From DATJKD01 sp963834855 (GTDB lineage Bacteria; Pseudomonadota; Gammaproteobacteria; Steroidobacterales; Steroidobacteraceae), in assembly GCA_963834855.1 (NCBI GenBank), contig CAWIDH010000021.1, forward strand, positions 124,001-188,000: DNA of 64,000 nt. Reading direction: 5' to 3'. This document shows, piece after piece, positions 53,743-61,829 of this stretch; within the stretch, counting starts at the first letter, position 1; each line of letters begins with the position of its first letter. The notes under the pieces are model-generated. The model made no database searches. It saw only the letters and a list, made by a program, of their open reading frames with translations, and was not told the DNA's origin. The translations under genes were made by a program, and so were the position numbers.

Positions 53743-55038
53743 TCAGAGCTGGGAAGAGAGCAACGCGGAGGCGTGCTCCAGCACCTTTTCGTGCCACGGC
53801 CGGTTTTTCCAGGCTTCGTATGTCATCCGGCGGGCACGCAACAGATCCTGCTCGAACACTTCGGTTACCCGATCGGCGAACGGACCATCATAGATGTTGA
53901 GGTTGGCCTCGTCGTTGAGCCGGAACGACCGATTGTCGAAATTGGTCGAACCCACCGACACCATCAGGTGATCCACGATCAGCGCCTTGCAATGAAACAT
54001 GGTGGGTTGATATTCGTAGATCTCGGCGCCTGCCTCGAGCAGCTCGCCCCAGCGTGCGCGCGAAGCTTTGCGCACGACCTCCGTATCGATGTGCTCGCCG
54101 GGGACGATGATCCTCACTTGCACGCCTCGTTCGAGAGCCGCACGGAGTGCCTGCAGTGCGAGCTCGTCGGGCACGAAATAGGACGCGGCCATGTCGATGC
54201 TGCGCTCTGCGGCCGTAATGGAAAGCAGGTACATGAGCAGCATGCTGTCGCCGCCGCCGCTCGGGGAGCTGGTGAAGACCTGCGCCTGCGCGTCGCCAGC
54301 GGGTTGCAGTTCCGGAAAGTATTCGGGTCCCTGCAGGACCATACCGGTTGTCTTGATCCAGTTGTCCATGAATGCCGCCTGCATCTGAGCGACGGCCGGC
54401 CCCTCCAGCCGGTAATGCGAGTCGCGCCAATGCGCCGGTGACTCCGCGTTGCCGTCCCAGTTGTCGGCGATTCCGACGCCACCGGTGAAGCCGACCCGGC
54501 CGTCGACGACGAGCAGCTTTCGGTGTGTGCGGTTGTTCATCCGCCCGAGGTGATACCAGTGCAACGGGTGGAAACGCTCCACGCGGACCCCGGCCGAGGT
54601 CATCGTCGCCAGAAGCGAGTCCTCGATCTTCTGGCTGCCGACCCAGTCGATGAGCACGTGCACGTCGACGCCTGCGGCGGCGCGCTCGGCCAGTGCCTCG
54701 GCGAAGGCCCGGCCGATTTCGCCGGACCAGTAGATGTAGGTCTCGAAGTTGATGCTGTGCCGGGCGGCCCTGATCGCCGCAAGCATGGCCGGAAATATCT
54801 CGACGCCGTTTTCGAGGTTGATGACGTCGTTTCCGTCGATGATGGGCGGGCCAAGGAGAATGCCGAGCTCGCGACGGAACTGCGGATCGTCGATCGAATA
54901 TCGATGCTCGAGTCTTCGCTCGATCTGTCCTTCGCTGCCGACGAAGTTCAGCGCGATGACGGCGCCGAGTCCCGCCAACAACGCGCCGATGATGGCGGCC
55001 GCAATCGTTCGCTTGCTGGTCCACGTCACGCGGCGCAT
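53743..55038 (-). CDS. cardiolipin synthase-type phospholipase D protein
   Basis: A 431-residue inner-membrane enzyme with one N-terminal membrane segment (about residues 11-30) and two HKD motifs: NNRTHRKLLVVDGRVGFTGG and TMFHCKALIVDHLMVSVGST followed by NFDNRSF. This is the ClsB/ClsC-like two-PLD plan, joining phosphatidylglycerols into cardiolipin. It ends 17 nt from the GST gene on the other strand and is cotranscribed, if at all, with the TonB-like gene upstream. Confidence 0.9.
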   Translation of the reverse strand: MRRVTWTSKRTIAAAIIGALLAGLGAVIALNFVGSEGQIERRLEHRYSIDDPQFRRELGILLGPPIIDGNDVINLENGVEIFPAMLAAIRAARHSINFETYIYWSGEIGRAFAEALAERAAAGVDVHVLIDWVGSQKIEDSLLATMTSAGVRVERFHPLHWYHLGRMNNRTHRKLLVVDGRVGFTGGVGIADNWDGNAESPAHWRDSHYRLEGPAVAQMQAAFMDNWIKTTGMVLQGPEYFPELQPAGDAQAQVFTSSPSGGGDSMLLMYLLSITAAERSIDMAASYFVPDELALQALRAALERGVQVRIIVPGEHIDTEVVRKASRARWGELLEAGAEIYEYQPTMFHCKALIVDHLMVSVGSTNFDNRSFRLNDEANLNIYDGPFADRVTEVFEQDLLRARRMTYEAWKNRPWHEKVLEHASALLSSQL

Positions 55039-55086
55039 GGCAAGGACGGTCTCCGGGCCGCGCTCGCCGGCTCGGGCGTGTCGGGC

Positions 55087-55695
55087 CTAGTGCCGCAGCT
55101 GGAACACGACCCTCACGTGTGTCCAGGCGGAGACCGCTTGCGAGGCCTGGGTGGCGGGCGCGAAGTGCCAGCGCCGTACTGCGCTGACCGCGGCCTCATC
55201 AAGGCGCGGGAAACCGCTCGACTCGGCCACCTGGACCTCGCGCGGCCGACCCCGCTCGTCGACGAGAACACGCAGTCGAACCGCACCTTGCTCGTCCATG
55301 CGCCGCGATGCGGGAGGATAGATCGGTTCCACGCGCCTGGTGACTTCGAGCGAAGTCGCCTCGGCCGGCGCGCGGCCGGCGGGCTCCGGCAGGGCAGCCA
55401 CCTGGATCGCGTTGGGGCTGACTTCGGGCGCCGTTTCCGGTGGCGTGATTGGCGGAACTTCAGGAACCGGGATATCGAGCTCCCGATTCTGCGCGGGTGC
55501 CGGTGTCTCCGGCGGAATGGGCTCGGTTTTCTCTATGTGCGTCTCGATCAGCACGGCCGGCTGTGGCGTGTCGATCAGCGGCGCCTCGACCACACCGAGC
55601 GAAACGGCCACCGCGTAGATGACGGCGACGTGGGCCACGACCACCATCATCAGGAAGCCGCTGCGCGTGGCGGCGCTGGACTGGGTCAGGTACAC
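55087..55695 (-). CDS. second TonB-family energy transducer
   Basis: A 202-residue TonB-like protein: N-terminal membrane anchor (about residues 14-34), proline/glutamate-rich spacer (about 50-100) and a TonB C-terminal domain (EPIYPPASRRMDEQGAVRLR, SSGFPRLDEAAVSAVRRWHF). No exbB or exbD accompanies it, so it would rely on the complex encoded at 7.0-8.7 kb or elsewhere. The anchor differs from that of the first TonB. Confidence 0.85.
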   Translation of the reverse strand: MYLTQSSAATRSGFLMMVVVAHVAVIYAVAVSLGVVEAPLIDTPQPAVLIETHIEKTEPIPPETPAPAQNRELDIPVPEVPPITPPETAPEVSPNAIQVAALPEPAGRAPAEATSLEVTRRVEPIYPPASRRMDEQGAVRLRVLVDERGRPREVQVAESSGFPRLDEAAVSAVRRWHFAPATQASQAVSAWTHVRVVFQLRH

Positions 55696-55793
55696 GAGCC
55701 ACCTCCTGGATGAGCTGCAATCTGCATCTCAACCGTGGCGAATGAGTTTGACCATGTACGAGCGCCGGGGATCGCCGTAGGTGCCGTCTGACG

Positions 55794-57050
55794 TCACTCG
55801 CGCGCCTCGCCCAGGCGCGCCGCGCGCATTGCGAGGTAGTTTCTCTCCGGAATGCTCGTGGTCTTGCCTGCCGCTGCGCGATAGAGCGTCACTGCAGCCT
55901 CGTGCTCACCGGCGCGCTCCAGCAGATGTGCGCGCACGGCGTCCAGGCGGTGGCTGCCCTTCAGGCGGTCGTCGGCATCGAGCGGCGCCAGCAGTTCGAG
56001 GCCCGCATTCGGGCCATGCACCATCGCGGTCGCGATGGCGTGGTTGAGCGCCACCACGGGGTTGTCGGACATCTGCTTGAGCACGCCATACAACGCGAGG
56101 ATCTGCGGCCAGTCGGTGTCCTCGGCGCGCGCCGCCTCATCGTGCACGGCCGCGATCGCGGCCTGCAGCTGATATTCGCTGACCGATCCCCTCGACAGCG
56201 CGGCGCTGACGAGCGCGACGCCTTCGGCGATCGCTCCGCGGTCCCAGAGCGCCCGGTCCTGCTCGTCGAGCGGAATCAATTCGCCACCGGGCCCGGTCCG
56301 CGCCGCGCGGCGCGCGTCGGTCAGGAGCATCAGCGCCAGCAGGCCCGCAACCTCGCCGTCCTCGGGCAGCAGTCTGTGCAGCGCGCGCGTCAGGCGGATC
56401 GCTTCGTTGGACAGGTCGGTGCGATGCAGCTCGGCGCCGGAGCTCGTCATGTAGCCTTCATTGAAGATCAGGTAGAGCACATGCAGCACCGAGCTCAGTC
56501 GTCGCGCACGCTCCGCGGCGTCCGGCAGCTCGAACGGCGCGCCCGATGCCCTGATGGTCTGCTTCGCCCGGCTGATCCGCTGCGCCATCGTCGCCTCTGG
56601 CACCAGGAACGCCTTTGCAATCTCGCCCGTGGTCAAACCGCCGACCGCGCGCAGGGTGAGCGCAATCGCGGATGCAGGCGAAAGCGCCGGATGGCAGCAC
56701 ATGAACAGCAGGACGAGCGTGTCGTCGGGATCGATGTGCGGTTCGCTGTACACCGCGGGCGCAACGACCATCGGCGCTTCCGCGGCGACGACACTCTCGC
56801 GGTTGCGTCGTGCGATCTCGCTGCGGATGTGATCGGTCATGCGCCGCAGCGCCACCTGCAGCAGCCAGCCGCGGGGGTTGTCTGGAACGCCATCGCGCGG
56901 CCATTGCGCCGCCGCAGCGATCAGCGCTTCCTGCACGGCGTCCTCGCAGGCGGCAAGGTCGCGGAACCGCCGCATCACCGGGCCGAGCACCTGCGGCGCG
57001 AGGTCGCGCAGCAGGCGCTCGGTGCGGACATCCAGCGACGCGAACGTCAT
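55794..57050 (-). CDS. ECF sigma factor with C-terminal TPR-like domain (ECF42 type)
   Basis: A 418-residue sigma factor: sigma-2 region (DLAACEDAVQEALIAAAAQW), sigma-4 region (LRAVGGLTTGEIAKAFLVPE) and a long helical C-terminal domain of about 230 residues. This architecture and the adjacent DGPF/YCII protein are hallmarks of the ECF42 group, which has no anti-sigma partner and is thought to be controlled through its C-terminal extension. Its ATG overlaps the DGPF gene stop by 4 nt. Confidence 0.9.
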   Translation of the reverse strand: MTFASLDVRTERLLRDLAPQVLGPVMRRFRDLAACEDAVQEALIAAAAQWPRDGVPDNPRGWLLQVALRRMTDHIRSEIARRNRESVVAAEAPMVVAPAVYSEPHIDPDDTLVLLFMCCHPALSPASAIALTLRAVGGLTTGEIAKAFLVPEATMAQRISRAKQTIRASGAPFELPDAAERARRLSSVLHVLYLIFNEGYMTSSGAELHRTDLSNEAIRLTRALHRLLPEDGEVAGLLALMLLTDARRAARTGPGGELIPLDEQDRALWDRGAIAEGVALVSAALSRGSVSEYQLQAAIAAVHDEAARAEDTDWPQILALYGVLKQMSDNPVVALNHAIATAMVHGPNAGLELLAPLDADDRLKGSHRLDAVRAHLLERAGEHEAAVTLYRAAAGKTTSIPERNYLAMRAARLGEARE

Positions 57051-57442
57051 CCGAGGTCTGTGGGCGGCCCGCTCATGACCTCACGGACCTCGATTGGCAT
57101 GTTGAACGGCTTGCCGCCGATGCCCGGCGCGGCCGAGGCCTCCGCAGCGATCTGGTACGCCCGCTCGGGACCGTCGACATCCACGATCCAGTAGCCGGCG
57201 AGAAACTCCTTGGACTCGGGGAAGACGCCGTCGGTGACCGGCTTGCCGTCCTTGCCGGCGCGTACCACCTTCGCCTGCATGGGCGTCGCCAGCCCTTCGC
57301 CACTCACCAGCTCGCCGGCGGCGCGCAACTTCTTGCTGAAATCGATCATGAAGGCGATGTGCGCCTCGATGTCCTTCTTCGGCATGCTGCCGAACTGGTC
57401 GTAGCCGTCGCGCGGGCAATTCATCATCAGCATGTACTTCAT
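57047..57442 (-). CDS. YCII/DGPF-family protein
   Basis: A 131-residue YCII-related protein (MKYMLMMNCPRDGYDQFGSM; VTDGVFPESKEFLAGYWIVD). Such DGPF proteins accompany ECF42 sigma factors and may be their targets or partners; the reaction is unknown. The start at 57442 has an AAGGAG ribosome site 8 nt ahead, and upstream in-frame codons are discarded. Confidence 0.9.
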   Translation of the reverse strand: MKYMLMMNCPRDGYDQFGSMPKKDIEAHIAFMIDFSKKLRAAGELVSGEGLATPMQAKVVRAGKDGKPVTDGVFPESKEFLAGYWIVDVDGPERAYQIAAEASAAPGIGGKPFNMPIEVREVMSGPPTDLG

Positions 57443-57595
57443 GGTATTGGCTCCTTCTACACTGGAGCGCGCCGGGATAGGCGCGCTTTCACGGGTAAGT
57501 CGGAGCCGGAGTCGGGCTCTCGACATCGAAGGCAAGGATTTTCCGAGGGGCCCGCCGGAATCGGCCACGGGGCCAGTCGCTCCCGCGTCTCGCAC

Positions 57596-58117
57596 TCATG
57601 TATGGACGTGCTCGCCGCCGCAGGCTTTCCATTCCTTCGCGAGTTCACCGAGGTCCTCGTCGGCGCGCGGCTTCAGGCCCATCAGGATTCCACCGTCGCG
57701 AATGCCTGTTTCGTATTGCTCCATCCGTGCGCGGGGGATTCCCCAGTCTGCGAGCGCGCCCAGGAGACCCCCGGCGACCGCGACGGCGCCGGCCGCAGCA
57801 ACGGCCGCTGCAATAGGCCCGGCGATCACCAGGCCGGGCAGAATCGCGGCGACGCCAACGGCCGCGACCACCGGCGCGATCGTCCCGACCGTGCCACCAA
57901 CCGGACCGCCAAGCTCGCCGCCTCTCGCCGCCTGGCCGGAGTGCTCCGACGCTCGGTTACCGAGCTCCGTGTCGGCTTGTTGATCGGCCGGGAACAAGCG
58001 ATTCCGGGTTTCGTCGGACATCACCAGGTTGATGTCCTTGGGCGCGTAGCCGCGTCGGACCGCGGCGTCGAAGGCGCACTCGGCAGCAACCCGGTTCGTA
58101 AACAGCGCGGTAATCAT
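57596..58117 (-). CDS. glycine-zipper stress-type membrane protein
   Basis: A 173-residue protein. The N-terminal part (MITALFTNRVAAECAFDAAV, RRGYAPKDINLVMSDET) resembles general-stress 17M-like domains that flank a hydrophobic, glycine/alanine-rich segment (VVAAVGVAAILPGLVIAGPI and AAAVAAAGAVAVAGGLLGAL), which could form a hairpin in the membrane. A polar C-terminus follows. Role unknown; possibly osmotic or envelope stress. ATG 58117 is the first codon of the recognisable domain. Confidence 0.72.
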   Translation of the reverse strand: MITALFTNRVAAECAFDAAVRRGYAPKDINLVMSDETRNRLFPADQQADTELGNRASEHSGQAARGGELGGPVGGTVGTIAPVVAAVGVAAILPGLVIAGPIAAAVAAAGAVAVAGGLLGALADWGIPRARMEQYETGIRDGGILMGLKPRADEDLGELAKEWKACGGEHVHT

Positions 58118-58281
58118 GGCCCCGAGCGTAGGACCGCGGCGGGATCGGGCGAAATCGGCGAGTCGTTCCGCAGGCGTAGGACGCCTCTTACGCGTGCTAG
58201 CCTTTCGCAGCGGTCGGTCGTCGACCGCGGTTGATCGGATGCGCGGACGGTATCGCGCGGAGTGAAGCTGCGGGCAAACGC

Positions 58282-58935
58282 ATGACGCTGGATCTTTTTG
58301 CAGCCGCAGAGCCGGCCGCTGTCCGCCAGGAAAGGCTGGGGCCCGGTGCGGTCGTGCTGCGTGCCTTTGCGGCGCCGGCAAGCGGCGTACTCCTGGCCGC
58401 GATCGAAGGGGTCACGCGCACAGCGCCGTTCCGGCACATGGTCACACCCGGCGGATTTCGCATGTCCGTTGCGATGACCAGTTGCGGCGACTGGGGTTGG
58501 GTCACCGATGCGACGGGTTATCGCTACGACGCAATCGACCCGAACACCGGTCGGCCCTGGCCGCGCATGCCGAACGAGTTTCGGCGGCTGGCGAGCGACG
58601 CGGCGAGCGCCGGCGGCTTCCCGGGCTTCGAGCCGGATTCGTGCCTGATCAACCGTTACGAACCCGGAACGCGGCTGTCGCTGCACCAGGACAAGGACGA
58701 ACGCGACTACACGGCGCCGATCGTCTCGGTCTCACTTGGACTGCCGGCAGTGTTCCTGTTCGGCGGTGGGCGCCGCGCGGACCGGCCCACGCGTGTGCCC
58801 CTGGCGCACGGCGACATCGTCGTGTGGGGCGGGCCGGCGCGGCTCCGTTATCACGGCGTCGCGCCGCTCAAGGACGGCGAGCATCCACTCACCGGTCGCT
58901 GCCGCATCAACCTGACGTTTCGCAAGGCGATGTGA
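58282..58935 (+). CDS. alkB: alkylated DNA repair dioxygenase
   Basis: Fe(II)/2-oxoglutarate dioxygenase that removes methyl groups from 1-methyladenine and 3-methylcytosine. The 217-residue length matches E. coli AlkB, as do the metal ligands in LHQDKDERDY (HxD), the distal histidine region (RYHGVAPLKDGEHPLTG) and the oxoglutarate-binding RINLTFRKA, plus the substrate-lid motif GYRYDAIDPNTGRPWP. No ada gene is adjacent. Confidence 0.94.
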   Translation: MTLDLFAAAEPAAVRQERLGPGAVVLRAFAAPASGVLLAAIEGVTRTAPFRHMVTPGGFRMSVAMTSCGDWGWVTDATGYRYDAIDPNTGRPWPRMPNEFRRLASDAASAGGFPGFEPDSCLINRYEPGTRLSLHQDKDERDYTAPIVSVSLGLPAVFLFGGGRRADRPTRVPLAHGDIVVWGGPARLRYHGVAPLKDGEHPLTGRCRINLTFRKAM

Positions 58936-58983
58936 CCCCGACAGAGATTTGCCTGGCGAAGGGTCAGCACTTCGCATCCGCTC

Positions 58984-59559
58984 TCAGGGGCGACCCGAGC
59001 TTTGCCCGTTGATGACACCACCGGCGATCAGGTGCGCCGTGCGCAGGGGTTCCGGCAGGGCGCCGTGTCGGGCGTGCTGCCGCAGGAGGTCGGCCGCCGA
59101 CTCCCGGTCGATGCCCGCGCGCTGGACGAACAGCCCTCCGACCACCTCCATCGTTCCGGCGCGCTCGATCAGTCGCCACTTGCGTTTGCCTCCCGCGACC
59201 CGGCCGAGGAGGGCATGGCGGATGGCGGCGAGATTCGGCCGTCGTCGAGCGATCACGATGACGGGCCGCGACAGGGCCGCGGACAAGGCATGGATGTCCA
59301 CGACGTTGAAGCCGGCGACCGCTATTCCCTGGAGAAGCACTGCGTGCAGTTGCGGGTAGAACCGCGATTGCTCGACACAGGCAGCCAGGCGGGCAGTAGC
59401 GTTCACGCCGTCGCGGCGGACGAGGCAGGACAGCACGCCGTCGAGCCGATCGGCGGCATAGACGGCTCCGACGACCAGGACGTCGCCCCGATGACCGGAC
59501 GGAAACGGCCCGTCATCGAACCCCACGACGTGCGACCAGCGTTGCCGCCTGCGTTTCAC
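58984..59559 (-). CDS. DUF99 family protein
   Basis: A 191-residue protein beginning HVVGFDDGPFPSGHRGDVLV, the signature of DUF99, a family best known from archaea where one member was described as an endonuclease acting on deoxyuridine-containing DNA. Core strands such as FYPQLHAVLLQGIAVAGFNV and LSRPVIVIARRRPNLAAIRH are preserved. Located next to alkB, with which it shares a possible nucleic-acid repair theme. Activity in bacteria is not established to my knowledge. Confidence 0.75.
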   Translation of the reverse strand: MKRRRQRWSHVVGFDDGPFPSGHRGDVLVVGAVYAADRLDGVLSCLVRRDGVNATARLAACVEQSRFYPQLHAVLLQGIAVAGFNVVDIHALSAALSRPVIVIARRRPNLAAIRHALLGRVAGGKRKWRLIERAGTMEVVGGLFVQRAGIDRESAADLLRQHARHGALPEPLRTAHLIAGGVINGQSSGRP

Positions 59560-59647
59560 GACTCAAGCACGATCGGGCGTTCCGGCGCAGGTCCGGACCG
59601 GGATTATCCTAGGGCGAGAGCCACGACCACAGCGGGAGGTGGGTGCC

Positions 59648-60133
59648 ATGGAACTCGTTACCGTGAGGATCGACAAGCCGGAGACGACCAACTTCATTCT
59701 CGGCCAGACGCATTTCATCAAGACTGTCGAGGACATACACGAGGCGCTCGTCACCGCCGTGCCCGGCATCAAGTTCGGGCTCGCGTTCTGCGAGGCGTCG
59801 GGCAAGTGCCTTGTGCGTCACTCGGGCACCGATGCCGGGCTCGAGGAGCTGGCCTCACGCAACGCGCTTGCGATCGGGGCCGGGCACAGCTTCATCCTCT
59901 TTCTCGGCGACGGCTACTACCCGATCAACGTGCTGAACGCGATCAAGACCGTGCCCGAGGTCTGCCACGTTTTCTGCGCCACCGCGAATCCGACCGAGGT
60001 CATTGTCGGTGCGACGGGGCAGGGACGAGCCATCCTCGGTGTCGTCGACGGCTCCCCGCCCCAGGGCGTTGAGGACGAGGCGGGCATCGAGTGGCGCCAC
60101 GGTCTGCTGCGGAAGATCGGCTACAAGCTGTGA
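59648..60133 (+). CDS. adenosine-specific kinase family protein (PF04008 type)
   Basis: A 161-residue protein matching the small adenosine-binding family first described from Pyrobaculum: MELVTVRIDKPETTNFILGQ, PGIKFGLAFCEASGKCLVRH, GHSFILFLGDGYYPINVLNA, HVFCATANPTEVIVGATGQG and the glycine-rich GVVDGSPPQGVEDE. GGGAGG precedes the ATG. The biological role is uncertain; the family name comes from ligand binding. It is divergent from DUF99, 88 nt away. Confidence 0.85.
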   Translation: MELVTVRIDKPETTNFILGQTHFIKTVEDIHEALVTAVPGIKFGLAFCEASGKCLVRHSGTDAGLEELASRNALAIGAGHSFILFLGDGYYPINVLNAIKTVPEVCHVFCATANPTEVIVGATGQGRAILGVVDGSPPQGVEDEAGIEWRHGLLRKIGYKL

Positions 60134-60185
60134 CCTCCGCCTATCCGTCCACTGCGATGTGTACAATCAGGCGTCGCCCTCGATT

Positions 60186-60220
60186 GCCCGGGTGGCGAAA
60201 TTGGTAGACGCAAGGGACTT
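60186..60220 (+). pseudogene. 5' exon of tRNA-Leu (UAA), no 3' exon found
   Basis: GCCCGGGTGGCGAAATTGGT plus the next 15 nt is the canonical tRNA-Leu 5' half, ending at ...GGGACTT, i.e. right after anticodon position 34. A TACAAT -10 box at 60162-60167 precedes it. The sequence then enters a group I intron. No matching 3' exon occurs downstream, so no mature tRNA can be made as the sequence stands. Confidence 0.8.
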
Positions 60221-60340
60221 GGAAGCTTGAGCACTCGGTTCGGAAACGTCCGAGTGAATGGGGTCAAATTCGGGGAACCAGTAGCACGTCATGGTGACTG
60301 CAATCCCGAGCTAAGCCTGGTCCGACGCCTGCTACGGTAG
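60221..60340 (+). ncRNA. 5' half of a group I intron (tRNA-Leu IC3-like), truncated
   Basis: Directly after the U34 position of the tRNA, the standard site of tRNA-Leu introns. P2 is a perfect 7-bp hairpin (CACTCGG 60232-60238 with CCGAGTG 60250-60256). The block GGTCAAATTCGGGGAACC (60262-60279) and CAATCCCGAGCTAAGCC (60301-60317) match the P4-P5-P6 strands of IC3 introns such as those of cyanobacterial tRNA-Leu and Azoarcus tRNA-Ile. The P7 strand (AGACTA type) and everything after it are missing; homology ends near 60340, where the reverse-strand HNH coding region begins. Confidence 0.75.
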
Positions 60341-60585
60341 GTTGGCGTCAATGCGTGGCAGTTTGGACAGAGTAGCCGCAAATTTGCGAGGTGGTTGTCC
60401 CGATTGTTTCCATTGATGTGGTCAAGCTCGAGCGGAACGGGCCGACCGAGCCATGTCGCGAGACCGCAGGATGCGCACAGAGGCGCGAGCAGTCCCTCCC
60501 GAAGGAGGCGATTCTTGAGCTTGAAGGAGCTGATGTGCACGGCGTTTTCGAGATAGGCCCGGATCGGACGGCGGGGGCGATGCAC
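60289..60585 (-). CDS. HNH endonuclease, small
   Basis: A 98-residue HNH protein: ISSFKLKNRLLREGLLAPLC, then the zinc and catalytic motif CASCG...ELDHINGNNRDNHLANLRLL...CPNCHALTPTY. The family occurs in phages and beside tRNAs and introns. It reads opposite to the intron and overlaps its 5' half at the C-terminus, where the last about 15 residues are antisense intron. The GTG start at 60585 lies just after a truncated tRNA-Leu on the same strand. A homing-type nuclease is plausible. Confidence 0.8.
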   Translation of the reverse strand: MHRPRRPIRAYLENAVHISSFKLKNRLLREGLLAPLCASCGLATWLGRPVPLELDHINGNNRDNHLANLRLLCPNCHALTPTYRSRRRTRLSSGLQSP

Positions 60586-60593
60586 TGCCCGCG

Positions 60594-60647
60594 GTTGCCC
60601 CCGAGGGATTTTAAGTCCCTTGCGTCTACCAGTTTCGCCACCCGGGC
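60594..60647 (-). pseudogene. truncated tRNA-Leu (UAA), intron-less 5' two-thirds
   Basis: The minus strand reads GCCCGGGTGGCGAAACTGGT through the D-arm, anticodon arm (GGGACTTAAAATCCC, anticodon TAA) and into the variable arm (CTCGGGGGCAACC), then leaves tRNA sequence with no T-arm. It faces the intron-bearing copy at 60186, making an inverted pair around the HNH gene. Translation of this stretch gives the well-known spurious peptide beginning MARVAKLVDARD. Confidence 0.85.
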
Positions 60648-60770
60648 CACGGTGAGCGGCGCGATCTTACGCTGGCGCGGCTCTGGATGTCGTGTCGATC
60701 GCCGCGGGCCTGACGTAGGCGATGGACGGCAGCGGCTCGATCAGTTCTGCGGCAGCTCTTACTGCACTGG

Positions 60771-61829
60771 CTACGGCTCGGCGGTGGCGCCTTCGCACAT
60801 CATGAACCGCGCGAATTGGTCCGTGTGGTAGCGCAGGCTCCTGCCGCCCGCCTGCACGGTCACGACATAGCCCGGCACAGCCGCCTCAACCGGGAGCTGG
60901 ACGCTCGCGCCGCAGCCGAGCGTTCCGTCGAGCCAGGTGATCGGATCGACGGAGATGACCTTGACCAGGTCCACATCCAGTCCCAGGCGCGTGGCGGCAT
61001 CCGCAAGCACGGAATTCGAGAGACGCGAGGGGAGAGCAGCGCGGGCGTCGGAGTGCACCTGCGACCTGGCGTGTGTGGAAGTCATCTCCTGTGCGGCGGC
61101 CACGTCCCTGGATCGCGTGTCGCCTTCGGACCGCGTGGCGCCTTCGGACGTCGCGTCCCGTGGCGGCCGCGGCGACGCCTGTGTATCCGTGGGCGCATCG
61201 GGGCGCGCGTCCAGATCCGGCCCCCGCACCGCTGCCCCTGGAGGTGCGATCGAACGCGCAGGCGGGGGCGCCGATTCGCCGGAGGCCGGGGCCTCGTTCG
61301 CCGCGGGTGCCTGCCGGACGGCAGCTTTCTCTTGTGACTTTGCGATCGGCTCGGGGCCGTCAGCCCGCGATTTCGCCTCGGACGAACCTGGCGGCGCATC
61401 CTCCACGAATCCCGGCTGTTCGGCGTCCGACGTTTCCCTTGGCGGAGCGGCCGCCGTCGTTCCTGGGGCGCCAGGGGACATGGCCGGCGCTGCGGATCTC
61501 GAGGCGCCTGGGGATGCGGCTGGCGCGACGGATTCACGCGCGGCCGGGAACGCCGCGTACTCCTCGCGCGGCATCAGGCGCACCAGCCCGACGGCGAGCA
61601 ACGCGACCGACGCGGCAGCGGCCAGCGGCGCGAAGCGCGTCCAGCGCCGATTGATCCGTGCACCGCCCGCCGGAGGCCGCCCGGCGCCCGAAACCTCGCC
61701 AGGCCCGCGGGCCGCGGCGCGTATGCGCGCGTCGACGGCCGCATCCGGAAGCTCGTCGAACTGCTGTCGCCAGCGACGCCGCAGCTCGCGGTCGTCGGGG
61801 CCGTCGCCCGGCAACGACTCGCCGCTCAT
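60771..61829 (-). CDS. putative anti-sigma factor with long Ala/Pro-rich periplasmic region
   Basis: A 352-residue single-span protein: a cytoplasmic N-terminus (LRRRWRQQFDELPDAAVDAR), one membrane helix (about residues 68-86, PLAAAASVALLAVGLVRL), a low-complexity alanine/proline/serine region (about 90-260) and a C-terminal domain (LPSRLSNSVLADAATRLGLD, CGASVQLPVEAAVPGYVVTV). The stop-start overlap of 4 nt with the sigma gene upstream supports an anti-sigma role, although no classical anti-sigma zinc motif is visible. Confidence 0.7.
   Translation of the reverse strand: MSGESLPGDGPDDRELRRRWRQQFDELPDAAVDARIRAAARGPGEVSGAGRPPAGGARINRRWTRFAPLAAAASVALLAVGLVRLMPREEYAAFPAARESVAPAASPGASRSAAPAMSPGAPGTTAAAPPRETSDAEQPGFVEDAPPGSSEAKSRADGPEPIAKSQEKAAVRQAPAANEAPASGESAPPPARSIAPPGAAVRGPDLDARPDAPTDTQASPRPPRDATSEGATRSEGDTRSRDVAAAQEMTSTHARSQVHSDARAALPSRLSNSVLADAATRLGLDVDLVKVISVDPITWLDGTLGCGASVQLPVEAAVPGYVVTVQAGGRSLRYHTDQFARFMMCEGATAEP

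Noticed and set aside
60594..60647. Functional minus-strand tRNA-Leu using the TCCGGGC at about 60562 as acceptor 3' strand
   Set aside because: The intervening sequence lacks a T-arm; the match to the acceptor is probably chance.
60348..60650. Minus-strand protein starting MARVAKLVDARD
   Set aside because: This peptide is the translation of the tRNA-Leu 5' half, not a gene.
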